From NCBI GenBank assembly GCA_964454015.1, contig CAYVQF010000027.1, positions 5,843 to 69,842 on the forward strand: 64,000 bases of DNA. The letters run 5' to 3'. The stretch is from CAYVQF01 sp964454015 (GTDB lineage Bacteria > Myxococcota_A > Bradymonadia > UBA4248). Shown piece after piece: positions 24,961 through 33,018 of this stretch. The position numbers and the translations under genes were made by a program. The notes beneath the pieces are model-generated. The model was given only the letters and a program-made list of their open reading frames with translations, was not told the DNA's origin and searched no databases. The first letter of the stretch is position 1. Every line of letters begins with the position of its first letter.

Positions 24961-26682
24961 TCAGCGGTCGTGATGATCGTCGGTGGCGACGGCGAGCTGG
25001 AGGAGGTTCTTGACGAGCGCTTCCCCCTGGGCGGTGCTGTCACCGAGGAAGCGCGCCATTTGTTGGGCCATTTGGAGTTGGTGGCGGAGCAGTTCTTGGG
25101 CCTGTTGGATGGTGTGGCTGCGCAGCTCATGCAGCTTTTCTTTGTTCTGCTGGGAGTGGGTGATGTTGACGAAGATCCCGACGAACTGTTTTTCTTCGCG
25201 CAGGGCGTAGAAGATTTCGTGGCAGACCAGGTGATAGGCGTCGTGACGGGAGGTGCGCTCCACTTGGAGCGTGGTGCCGGCGGCGAGCTGCTCGAAGGGG
25301 TCTGGGTCGAAGAGGTAGGCGATTTTTTTACCCAAGACGGCGTCAGAGCAGAGGAAGAAGCGGCGGAAGGTGGGGTTCATGTGGAGAATGGTGAGGCGCT
25401 CGTCGACGATGACGATGCCGTTGGGGCTGCTCTCGATGATGCGATCGGTGCGTTTTTCGGCGAGGCGCCGCATCAAGGGGAGGCACATTTCGCGTTCGGC
25501 CATGCCGAGCAAGACGGCTCGGGCTTTGTCGATGCAGGTGGCATAGCCACAAGCGCCGCAGTTGAGCCGGTCCTCGGGGCGGGCTTTGCCCGTTTCTTCG
25601 AGGAGGCTGCGGATGGCTTCATCAGTGACGTCGTGTTGGGGCGGACGTTCGTGGCGAAAGTCGGCGTGGGTGAGGTGGGTCTCCAGGGGGGGCGCTTCTG
25701 TCGTTGTCGGCTGGCGTCGGGCGTAGTCCAAGACGGCGAGGCGACGGTCGAAGAGGGGGAGGGCGGCTGAGATGCCGGGGCCGTTGATGCAGCCATGGGG
25801 GCAGAAGAGGCCCTCCACGAGCAGATCGTGCGGGTGTTCTTGAAGGCTGTCGAGGGCGTCGCGAATTTCGGCGAAGCCCGTGACGCAGAGGTGTCGAGGT
25901 GAGAGGAGGTGCTCGTGGTGCATGCCGCTGGCTTCGACGAGGCCTCCCGGGAGGGGGAAGAGGGCTGCCGTTTGGGGGACGGGATCGTCGAAGGTTGACT
26001 CTTCGAGGGTCGCCAAGTCAACGCCTTCTTGCGCGAACCACTCTTGGACTTCGGTGAAGGTGAGGGCGGCATCGACGCTCCCCTCAGACGCTTCGGCCTC
26101 GACCTTCTTGGCGACGCAGGGGCCGATGAAGACCACCAGGAGCTCGGGGCGGCGCGCTTTTAGCCAGCGGGCGTGGCTCACCATGGGCGAGCTGACGGGG
26201 AGCAGCCATTTGGCGAGGGGGGGGCGGTAGGCGGTGACGTAGCGCACCATGGAGGGGCAAGCGGTGCAGAGCTTGGGTTGGTCGGGTGCGGTGGCGGCGA
26301 GCTGGGCGCTTTGCAGGGCGACGTGCCAGGCGCCGATGGCGGTTTCGCTGATGTGGGCGAAGCCGAGCTGGCGCAAGCCGGCAGCGAGGCGGTGGCGTTC
26401 CCAGGGCTGGAGGACGCCGGCGAAGGAGGGCGCGACGCTGGCGGCGACGGGTTGGCCGCTGCGAATGAGTTGGCGCACGAGGGCGACGTCGTTGCGGAAG
26501 TGTTTGGCCCCCTGGGGGCACTCGCGGATGCAGGTGCCGCAGGCGATGCAGAGGTCGGCGACGACCGAAGCTTGTCCGCCCTCGAGGCGAATGGCCTTGA
26601 CGGGACAGAGTCGCAGACATCGATAGCAGTCGCGGCACTGGGCCTTTTCGGTATAGACCACAGGGCGGTGTTCATCCTGCAT
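24961..26682 (-). CDS. Sensory [FeFe]-hydrogenase-like protein with PAS domain (group C / HydS type)
   Basis: The 573-aa protein starts with a two-cluster ferredoxin domain (C16-C19-C22-C26; C45-C48-C51-C55). Next is an H-cluster domain whose ligands are kept but whose motifs differ from HydA: L1 is TACPS with A141 where catalytic enzymes have the proton-relay Cys, L2 is IGPCVAKKVE (C189) and L3 is EGLFCPHGC (C294, C298). A further Fe-S motif follows (C375, C378, C383, C400), then a PAS domain (about 410-520) and a C-terminal helical tail. No kinase or DNA-binding domain is present. This is the layout of putative H2/redox sensors. Its neighbours are hydA (10 nt upstream) and the PP2C phosphatase. 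Confidence 0.88.
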   Translation of the reverse strand: MQDEHRPVVYTEKAQCRDCYRCLRLCPVKAIRLEGGQASVVADLCIACGTCIRECPQGAKHFRNDVALVRQLIRSGQPVAASVAPSFAGVLQPWERHRLAAGLRQLGFAHISETAIGAWHVALQSAQLAATAPDQPKLCTACPSMVRYVTAYRPPLAKWLLPVSSPMVSHARWLKARRPELLVVFIGPCVAKKVEAEASEGSVDAALTFTEVQEWFAQEGVDLATLEESTFDDPVPQTAALFPLPGGLVEASGMHHEHLLSPRHLCVTGFAEIRDALDSLQEHPHDLLVEGLFCPHGCINGPGISAALPLFDRRLAVLDYARRQPTTTEAPPLETHLTHADFRHERPPQHDVTDEAIRSLLEETGKARPEDRLNCGACGYATCIDKARAVLLGMAEREMCLPLMRRLAEKRTDRIIESSPNGIVIVDERLTILHMNPTFRRFFLCSDAVLGKKIAYLFDPDPFEQLAAGTTLQVERTSRHDAYHLVCHEIFYALREEKQFVGIFVNITHSQQNKEKLHELRSHTIQQAQELLRHQLQMAQQMARFLGDSTAQGEALVKNLLQLAVATDDHHDR

Positions 26683-26692
26683 GGTTGAGCTC

Positions 26693-28747
26693 CTAGGGGG
26701 AACAGTGTTCGCAGCGGTGGGTTGCGGGCTCGGGCGCGGCTTGTGGTGTTTGGCTCAGCTTGCGGTCGAGGGTGGCGGTGGCGGCCTCGAAGGTGCAGTG
26801 GTGGATGACCTGGTCGGCGATGCGCACGCTAGGACCGCGGTCACACTGCTCGAAGCAGAAGGTCGCTTGTACATCGACGCGGGCGTCCAAGTCATGGTCG
26901 TGGACGTGACGAATGAGGCGGTGTAGCAAGTCTTGGGCGCCGCGGAGGTGGCAGTTGGTGCCGACGCAGACGCGCAAGTCCAAGGCGTTGTCGTTCCCTT
27001 GGCCGAGGCTGATGACCTCGTTGTCGATGCGCTTGCGGTGGTGGTAGTGGGTGTGCAGGAGTTGGTGGGCGCCCTCGCCGCCGCAGGGGCCGATTTCGTC
27101 GCGGTAGAGTTCGGCGACGATGTGGTTTTCCTGTGATTTGTGGAGTTGGAGGGTGCGGTCGGCGTCGTAGAGGGCGCGGGTGCGGCGCTGGATGTCCTCG
27201 GGGCAGTGGGTCACAGGTTGGCCGGCGCCGCCGACGCAGCCGCCAGGGCAGGCCATGATCTCGACGAGGTCGGCCTGGACTTCGCCGCGTTCGAGCTGAG
27301 CGAGCAGGGTCTTGGCGTTGGCCAAGCCGTGGGCGATGGCCAAGCGGAGGGTGCGCTCGCCGAAGCGGATTTCGGCCTCTTTGATACCGCTGGCGCCGCG
27401 GACGGCGTTGAACTCGAGGGTCCCCTGGCGGTGGCCGCAGAGCTTCTCCCCGGCGTAGCGCAGGACGGCCTCGGAGACGCCGCCGCTGGCACCGAAGATG
27501 ACACCGGCGCCGGTTTTGAAGCCCAAGGGCAGGTCGAGTGAGGCCGGCACGAGCTCAGTGAAGCGGAGGCCGGCCTGCTCGATCATGTGTGCCAACTCTT
27601 GGGTCGTGAGGACGAAGTCCACATCGGCTTGGCCCTGGTCGCGGAACTTCTCCAGGCCGGCTTCGACCTTCTTGGCAGTGCAGGGCATGATGGAGACGAC
27701 GACCAGATCGGCGCGGTCGATGCCGAGCTGTTTGGGGAGGATGGTGCGCGCCACGGCGCCGAACATTTGCTGGGGCGAGCGGCAGGTGGAGAGCTGGTTC
27801 AGGATGGCCGGGTGGTGTCTCTCGGCGTAAGTGACCCAGGCCGGACAGCAGGAGGTGAATTGGGGGAGGCGTTCCTGCTTGTCGAGGCGCGCCATGAACT
27901 CGGTGGCTTCTTCGATGACGGTGAGATCGGCGGCGAAGGCGGTGTCAAAGACCTTGGCAAAGCCGATCTGCTTGAGGGCTGCGACGATCTGGCCCATGTT
28001 CATGGTGCCCGGGGGGAGGTTGAAGGCTTCGCCGATGGCGACGCGCACGGCGGGCGCGATCTGGGCGACGACGACTTTCTTGGGATCATCGAGGCTTTGC
28101 CACACGGCGTCGACCTGGGAGCGCGGGGTGATGGCCGCGGTGGGACAGACGGCAGCGCATTGGCCACAGTTGACACAGTCGACGTCGCGGAGGTTTTTGC
28201 CGAAGGCGGGTACGACCTGCACTTGGTGGCCGCGGTGGGCGAAGTCCAGGGCGCCGATGCCCTGGACCTCGTTGCACATGCGAACGCAGTCGCCGCAGAG
28301 GATGCACTTGTTGGGATCGCGCACCAGCGCTTCGGAAGAGAGGTCCAGGGCTTTGGGGTGGTGGAGGTTTTTGAAGCGGACCTGGTTGACGCCGAGGCGA
28401 CGGGCCAGACTCTGGAGTTGGCAGTGGGCGCTCTTGGGACAGGTGGGACAGCTCTGCTCGTGGTTGGCCAGGAGGAGCTCGACGGCGATCTTGCGCATGG
28501 AGCGAATCTCTTGGCTGTTGGTGCGGATCTGCATGCCCGCTTCGGGGAGGGTCGAGCAGCTCGTGACCACGCCGCGTCCCTCGATGTCGACGAGGCAGAG
28601 GCGGCAGGCGCCATAGACCGAGAGGTGGGAGTGGTAACAGAAGGTGGGGATGTCGATGCCGGCTTTGCGGGCGACCTCCAGAACGTTGCGCTCTTGGTCG
28701 AAGGCGACCTCGCGACCGTCGATGATGAGGCTATGTCGTGGGTTCAT
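26693..28747 (-). CDS. hydA: [FeFe] hydrogenase catalytic subunit HydA of a NAD(P)-linked trimeric enzyme
   Basis: The 684-aa subunit carries, in order: an N-terminal [2Fe-2S] domain (C37, C48, C51, C64), the His-ligated [4Fe-4S] site (H96, C100, C103, C109), a two-cluster ferredoxin domain (C148-C158 and C191-C201) and the H-cluster domain. All three H-cluster signatures are intact: L1 TSCCPAW (C300-C301), L2 IMPCTAKKVE (C356), L3 EIMACPGGCVGGAGQP (C500, C504). A C-terminal thioredoxin-fold [2Fe-2S] domain (VCVGTNCHLRG, FCFEQCDRG) follows. This extended form belongs with HydB and HydC in the cytoplasmic, electron-bifurcating type known from Thermotoga. H-cluster maturation genes hydEFG are not in the window. 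Confidence 0.96.
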   Translation of the reverse strand: MNPRHSLIIDGREVAFDQERNVLEVARKAGIDIPTFCYHSHLSVYGACRLCLVDIEGRGVVTSCSTLPEAGMQIRTNSQEIRSMRKIAVELLLANHEQSCPTCPKSAHCQLQSLARRLGVNQVRFKNLHHPKALDLSSEALVRDPNKCILCGDCVRMCNEVQGIGALDFAHRGHQVQVVPAFGKNLRDVDCVNCGQCAAVCPTAAITPRSQVDAVWQSLDDPKKVVVAQIAPAVRVAIGEAFNLPPGTMNMGQIVAALKQIGFAKVFDTAFAADLTVIEEATEFMARLDKQERLPQFTSCCPAWVTYAERHHPAILNQLSTCRSPQQMFGAVARTILPKQLGIDRADLVVVSIMPCTAKKVEAGLEKFRDQGQADVDFVLTTQELAHMIEQAGLRFTELVPASLDLPLGFKTGAGVIFGASGGVSEAVLRYAGEKLCGHRQGTLEFNAVRGASGIKEAEIRFGERTLRLAIAHGLANAKTLLAQLERGEVQADLVEIMACPGGCVGGAGQPVTHCPEDIQRRTRALYDADRTLQLHKSQENHIVAELYRDEIGPCGGEGAHQLLHTHYHHRKRIDNEVISLGQGNDNALDLRVCVGTNCHLRGAQDLLHRLIRHVHDHDLDARVDVQATFCFEQCDRGPSVRIADQVIHHCTFEAATATLDRKLSQTPQAAPEPATHRCEHCSP

Positions 28748-28807
28748 GGCTCTGTCCTTGCGCCGTAGACGAAGCGGCGCGGCGATGGCGTTGAATGGGG
28801 GCGGGGA

Positions 28808-30715
28808 TCAGACACCGACGATGGCGTCGAACTTACAAGCCTCGGCGCAAGCGCCGCAGCGGATGCACAGGCCTGGATCGATGACGTGGGCTTGTCGCTT
28901 TTCGCCGTGGATGGCAGCCACGGGGCATTTGCGGATGCAGATGCCACAGCCGCGGCAGGCGACGGGGTCGATGGCGGGTACGGTCAAGGCGTGGCACTGA
29001 CCGGCGGGGCAGCGTTTCTGGATCACATGTGCTTCATACTCGGCGCGGAAGTGCTCCAGCGTCGAGAGGACTGGGTTGGGGGCGGTCTTACCCAGGCCAC
29101 AGAGGGAACCTTTCTTAACGGCCAGGCTGAGCTCGCTGAGGAGGTCGAGGGTCTCCATGGTGCCGCGGCCTTCCATGATGTCGTCGAGGAGGGCGAGCAT
29201 CTGCTTGGTTCCCTCGCGACAGAGGACGCATTTGCCGCAGGATTCGTTTTGGGTGAACTGCATGAAGAAACGGGCGAGCTTGACCATGCAGCTCTTGGCG
29301 TTGACCACGACCAGACCCCCAGAGCCAATCATGGCTCCGACCTTTTGGAGGGCGTCGAAATCCAGGGGCATATCGAGGTGATCGCTGGTGAGGCAGCCTC
29401 CGGAAGGGCCACCGATCTGGACGGCCTTGAAGCCATCGGGATAGGGGCGTCCGGAGTCTGTGGTGACCCCGCCGCCGATGGCAAAGACGATCTCCCGCAG
29501 GGTCGTGCCCAGGGGCACCTCGATGAGACCGGTGTTGGCCACATGGCCGGTGAGGGCGAAGGTCTTGGTGCCCGCAGAGCTGCCATTGCCAAGCTGGCGG
29601 AAGGCCGCGGCGCCCATGGCGATGATGAGGGGCACCGTGGCGAGGGTTTCCACGTTGTTGATCACCGTGGGTTGGCCCCAGAGGCCGGACTGGGCCGGGA
29701 AGGGCGGCTTGGGCATGGGCATGCCGCGCCGTCCTTCGATACTGGACATCAGGGCGGTCTCCTCACCGCAGACGAAAGCGCCGGCGCCTTCCATGATGTG
29801 CACGATGAAGGACTTGCCCGAGCCAAAGACGTTGGGCCCCAGCAATCCGGCGGCTTCTGCGCTGGCGACGGCCGTGCGCAGCCTCTTGACGGCCAGGGGG
29901 TATTCGGCCCGGACGTAGATATAGGCCTCGTCGGCTCCGACGGCCCTGCCGGCGATCAAGAGGCCTTCGATGACACAGTGAGGGTCGCCTTCCATGACGG
30001 AGCGATCCATGAAAGCCCCGGGATCACCCTCGTCGCCGTTGCAGATGACGTATTTTTTGGCGCTCTTTTGCGCCAAAGTGAGCTGCCATTTGCGACCTGT
30101 GGGGAAGCCGCCGCCACCGCGCCCCCGCAGCCCGGCGGCGAGAATCTCCTCACAGATTGCTTCAGGTTGCAGGTGGATGAAGGCCTTGCGCGCCGACTCG
30201 TAGCCGCCGTTGGCCACGTACTCGTCGAGGCTCTCGGGATCGATGCGGCCACAAAGGGCGAGGGTCATGCGGTGCTGGCGTTGGTAGAAAGGAATGGTCG
30301 CTGGCCCATGGCAACGAGCTTTGGTGTTGGGATCGCGAAAGAGGAGGCGCTCGACGCTGCGCCCGCCGATGAGGGTCTCCGTGACGATGTCTTGGACGTC
30401 TGCAGACTTGACTTGGGTATAGAGGAGCCCGTCGGGCTCGATGGCCAGGAGCGGGCCCATCTGGCAGAAGCCTTGGCAACCCGAGCGCGACAACCAGATC
30501 CCGCCCATGGGCGGAAGCTCTCTGCTGAGCTCGACCGTCACGCTTAGGCCGGCGGCGGCGATGGCGCGCTCGAGCTCGGCCAGAACGAGCAAAGCGTTGT
30601 TGGCGACGCATCCCGTGCCAGCGCAGACGATGACCCGGCGCTGGAAGGCGGCGGTCATCTTGGCGAAGCTCTGCTGCATGATGGCAAAGTCATTGGCGGA
30701 ACGTAGGGTCATCAT
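28808..30715 (-). CDS. hydB: NAD(P)H-binding flavoprotein subunit HydB (NuoF-like)
   Basis: The 635-aa protein has an N-terminal thioredoxin-like [2Fe-2S] domain (VCAGTGC then SGCQGFC). The NuoF core follows, with the NADH/FMN sites GLRGRGGGGFPTGRKW and YVICNGDEGDPGAFMDR, plus GAGAFVCGEETALM. Next comes the [4Fe-4S] motif ESCGKCVLCREGTKQML, then two C-terminal ferredoxin-type [4Fe-4S] clusters (ACRGCGICIRKCP; LCIRCGACAEACK). This arrangement matches HydB of bifurcating hydrogenases (about 620-630 aa). Its start codon overlaps the hydC stop as ATGA, indicating translational coupling. Confidence 0.95.
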   Translation of the reverse strand: MMTLRSANDFAIMQQSFAKMTAAFQRRVIVCAGTGCVANNALLVLAELERAIAAAGLSVTVELSRELPPMGGIWLSRSGCQGFCQMGPLLAIEPDGLLYTQVKSADVQDIVTETLIGGRSVERLLFRDPNTKARCHGPATIPFYQRQHRMTLALCGRIDPESLDEYVANGGYESARKAFIHLQPEAICEEILAAGLRGRGGGGFPTGRKWQLTLAQKSAKKYVICNGDEGDPGAFMDRSVMEGDPHCVIEGLLIAGRAVGADEAYIYVRAEYPLAVKRLRTAVASAEAAGLLGPNVFGSGKSFIVHIMEGAGAFVCGEETALMSSIEGRRGMPMPKPPFPAQSGLWGQPTVINNVETLATVPLIIAMGAAAFRQLGNGSSAGTKTFALTGHVANTGLIEVPLGTTLREIVFAIGGGVTTDSGRPYPDGFKAVQIGGPSGGCLTSDHLDMPLDFDALQKVGAMIGSGGLVVVNAKSCMVKLARFFMQFTQNESCGKCVLCREGTKQMLALLDDIMEGRGTMETLDLLSELSLAVKKGSLCGLGKTAPNPVLSTLEHFRAEYEAHVIQKRCPAGQCHALTVPAIDPVACRGCGICIRKCPVAAIHGEKRQAHVIDPGLCIRCGACAEACKFDAIVGV

Positions 30716-31308
30716 GAGTGCACTCCTTCACCGTTGGCAGCTTGCGCGGTGGCCTCTGCTGGCGTGGTGCCGCTGGCTTCACCGGCCTGGACGGCTTTGA
30801 CGATGGTGACGGCTTTGTCCGAGTTGAGTTGGCCATGCACGTCTTCGTTGACCATGAGCACGGGCGCCAGGCCGCAGGCGCCGACGCAGGAGACGCTCTC
30901 GATGGTGAAGAGCATGTCGGCCGTGTTGTCCTTCCCCGAGGGGAGGCGGAGGTGGGTGCGCAGCGCCTTGATCAGGTTCTCCGAACCCTTGACGTGGCAG
31001 GCCGTCCCATCGCAGATGCGCAGGACATACTTCCCTTTGGGCTCGAGGGCGAAGTGGGAGTAGAAAGTCGCGACGCCATAGACGCGGGCTGGGGAGATGC
31101 CGAGAGCCGTCGCGATGTAGGTCATCACCTCTTCAGGCAAGTAGCGATAGGCGCTCTGCACTTCTTGTAAAATGGGGATGATCTTGGCCGGATCGTTGGC
31201 GTGCTTTGCCAAGATATCACACACTTGGCCGAAGTGGCGCGCTGAGGATGGGGTGGGCGTAGGCGTGGCGCACGAAGGGCATCGCGCCTCCGTTGGAGTC
31301 GTCGTCAT
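30712..31308 (-). CDS. hydC: [2Fe-2S] subunit HydC (NuoE-like)
   Basis: The 198-aa protein is a NuoE-type thioredoxin-fold subunit: an N-terminal helical part (IIPILQEVQSAYRYLPEEVM, typical of NuoE), GVATFYSHF, and the four cluster cysteines in CDGTACHVKGSE and SCVGACGLAPV. The first 25 residues are an unusual Cys/Pro/Thr-rich tail (CPSCATPTPTP) that could hold an extra metal but is too short to assign. It starts 22 nt after rex with AGGAG upstream. It ends in a 4-nt overlap with hydB. Confidence 0.94.
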   Translation of the reverse strand: MTTTPTEARCPSCATPTPTPSSARHFGQVCDILAKHANDPAKIIPILQEVQSAYRYLPEEVMTYIATALGISPARVYGVATFYSHFALEPKGKYVLRICDGTACHVKGSENLIKALRTHLRLPSGKDNTADMLFTIESVSCVGACGLAPVLMVNEDVHGQLNSDKAVTIVKAVQAGEASGTTPAEATAQAANGEGVHS

Positions 31309-31330
31309 GTCGAGCTCTCCTCGTCGAGAA

Positions 31331-32050
31331 TCAGGGTTGCTTATCTAAGGCCAGACTAAGACCCCGCTTGAGCAAGCCAAGGGTCGAATAGAGCTCCCCA
31401 TCGACCACCACGATCCCCGGGGGAACGCTGAGACTCGTTGGGGCAAAGTTCCACAAAGCCAGCGCGCCGCCAGCGATGAGTTGGTCGGCGGCGCGTTGCG
31501 CCCCGTCGGCGGGCAGGGTCAGCACGCCAATGTGGATGCGCATGCGTTTGGTCAGTGAGGTGAGTTTTTCCATGGGCAAGACCTCCTTGCCGTGGATGAC
31601 GCGGCCGCATTTGGTTGGGTCATTGTCGAAGGCCGCGACCAGGCGCAGGCCACAGCTCTCCAGGCGTTGATGACCCAAGAGGGCCGAGCCCAGCGCTCCG
31701 GCGCCCACCAAGAAGGCCTGGGTGATGTCGTTCCAGCCGAGGAAGGTCTCGATGGCCTCGATGAGCTCATCGACGGCGTAGCCCACTTTGGGTCGGCCGA
31801 CGATCCCGGTGTAGGCCAGATCCTTGCGGACCTGGGTTGGATCGAGCTTCAGGGCTTCACCGATGTGGCTGGTGGAGACGTTGTCTCGGCCGAGCTGAGC
31901 GATGGCGCGCAGGTAATAGACATAGCTGGGTAGGCGTCGCAGGCTAGGCTCGGGGACGGCCTTGAGCGGCAGGTCTTGGGCGCAGTCATCGCCCGAGCTC
32001 TCTGCGGCCACGGGGGCCAGCGCCGCCTTTGATCGTAGCTTGTCGTCCAT
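31331..32050 (-). CDS. rex: Redox-sensing transcriptional repressor Rex
   Basis: Rex senses the NADH/NAD+ ratio and represses fermentative and hydrogenase genes when NAD+ is plentiful. The 239-aa protein has the winged-helix segment (RRLPSYVYYLRAI, then LDPTQVRKDLAYTG) and the Rossmann domain with LVGAGALGSALL, AFDNDPTKCGRVI, and the late NFAPTSL. An N-terminal extension of about 35 residues precedes the DNA-binding domain. It is the first gene of the hyd operon (22 nt to hydC), with GGAGG 6 nt before ATG 32050. A promoter and a large palindrome lie directly upstream, suggesting autoregulation of the operon. Confidence 0.93.
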   Translation of the reverse strand: MDDKLRSKAALAPVAAESSGDDCAQDLPLKAVPEPSLRRLPSYVYYLRAIAQLGRDNVSTSHIGEALKLDPTQVRKDLAYTGIVGRPKVGYAVDELIEAIETFLGWNDITQAFLVGAGALGSALLGHQRLESCGLRLVAAFDNDPTKCGRVIHGKEVLPMEKLTSLTKRMRIHIGVLTLPADGAQRAADQLIAGGALALWNFAPTSLSVPPGIVVVDGELYSTLGLLKRGLSLALDKQP

Positions 32051-32068
32051 GGTGACCTCCGGTGAATC

Positions 32069-32096
32069 GAGAAATGGTTATCGAGAACCGTTTCTC
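32069..32096. promoter_or_regulatory. 28-bp imperfect palindrome, candidate operator of the rex-hyd operon
   Basis: The arms GAGAAAtGGTTaTC and GAgAACCgTTTCTC form an inverted repeat centred on TCGA, with 24 of 28 positions symmetric. It lies from about +3 to +30 relative to the predicted transcription start and 19 nt before the rex start codon. It does not match the usual Rex site TTGTGA-N6-TCACAA. Confidence 0.6.
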
Positions 32097-32105
32097 TGAT
32101 TGGCC

Positions 32106-32133
32106 ACTTTAGGACAAAAAAAAGGGCTGTCAA
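32106..32133 (-). promoter_or_regulatory. Promoter of the rex-hyd operon
   Basis: On the minus strand, TTGACA (32133-32128) is followed by a 16-nt T-rich spacer and TAAAGT (32111-32106). The surrounding 60 bp are markedly AT-rich compared with the window. The palindromic operator lies just downstream. Confidence 0.5.
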
Positions 32134-32205
32134 GTTAATAGCGAAAAAATTCCTCAAAGCGCTGGAGCGGAGATAGGGGGAGCGCTTGGAGGCCTTGCCG
32201 GCGCG

Positions 32206-32997
32206 CTATCGCTTGGGTCGGCACACCTTGGTATCGGGCTCGAGGCCGAGGAAGGGGGCGACGTCGACGCGTCGTCCCTGGGGGTCTTCGATGTCGATGT
32301 GGACATGGGGCGATGAGGTGGCGATGGCGGTACCGCCCATGAGGCCGATTTCCTGTCCGGCCAGGACGAGGTCGCCCACGGCGAGGCTGGGGTGGATGGC
32401 GGCCATGTGCATGTAGCGGATCTGATGGCCTTCTAGGGGCCCACTGAGGGCGCGGGTGGCGATGACCACGCCCGAACGCCAGCGGCCCGGCTTGCGGGTG
32501 AAGAAGTAGACCTTGCCGTAACCTGGGATCTCTGCCGAGCGAGGCAAGAGGCGGCCGGCGCGTTCGGTGTGGCCGGGCCTTTTGTCGTAGGTGCCGAAAG
32601 CATCGGGATCGTCTTCGGGGCGGCCGATGAGGGTGACGACGGCGTCGGTCATGCTGAAGATCGGGGTCCCGAGGCCGGCGTCGTCGCCAACACCGGCGAG
32701 GTCGATGCCGTTGTGCTGGCGCCGACCGCGGCAGTCGCCGAAGGTGCTGATCACGCGCTCGAGGGAGTAGGGCGGGACGACACGGGCCGCGCCCAGATTT
32801 CGTTCGGCGTGGGGTGCGTGAACCGCAGGCGCGTTGAAGCCCGGCTCGCCTCTGACGAGCATGCGATAGGATGGGGGCGCGCTCTGGTGGTGCTGTTGTG
32901 GGGCGGCGCACGCCGCGAAGGCCACGGCTCCGGCACAGATGGCCCATAGCGTCGCGGTCTTTCGCGGTGTCGAGAGGAGGCGGTTCAACCGGTCCAT
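32206..32997 (-). CDS. M23-family peptidase lipoprotein
   Basis: The 263-aa protein has a lipoprotein-type signal ending AFAAC (Cys30) and a C-terminal LytM/M23 domain. The metal-binding motifs are intact: HNGIDL (the HxxxD pair) and HVHID. M23 enzymes cut peptide cross-links of peptidoglycan. An insertion of about 40 residues between the two motifs (around GTYDKRPGHTERAGRLLP) is longer than in minimal LytM domains. ATG 32997 has GAGG upstream. It follows the degenerate CHAP-like lipoprotein gene by 21 nt, so the two are probably co-expressed in envelope remodelling. Confidence 0.85.
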   Translation of the reverse strand: MDRLNRLLSTPRKTATLWAICAGAVAFAACAAPQQHHQSAPPSYRMLVRGEPGFNAPAVHAPHAERNLGAARVVPPYSLERVISTFGDCRGRRQHNGIDLAGVGDDAGLGTPIFSMTDAVVTLIGRPEDDPDAFGTYDKRPGHTERAGRLLPRSAEIPGYGKVYFFTRKPGRWRSGVVIATRALSGPLEGHQIRYMHMAAIHPSLAVGDLVLAGQEIGLMGGTAIATSSPHVHIDIEDPQGRRVDVAPFLGLEPDTKVCRPKR

Positions 32998-33018
32998 GGT
33001 GGCCTCGATGGGGGGTGT

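Noticed and set aside
32051..32205. Canonical Rex box (TTGTGA-N6-TCACAA) upstream of rex
   Set aside because: Not present on either strand in the 155-bp region; only the non-canonical palindrome is seen.
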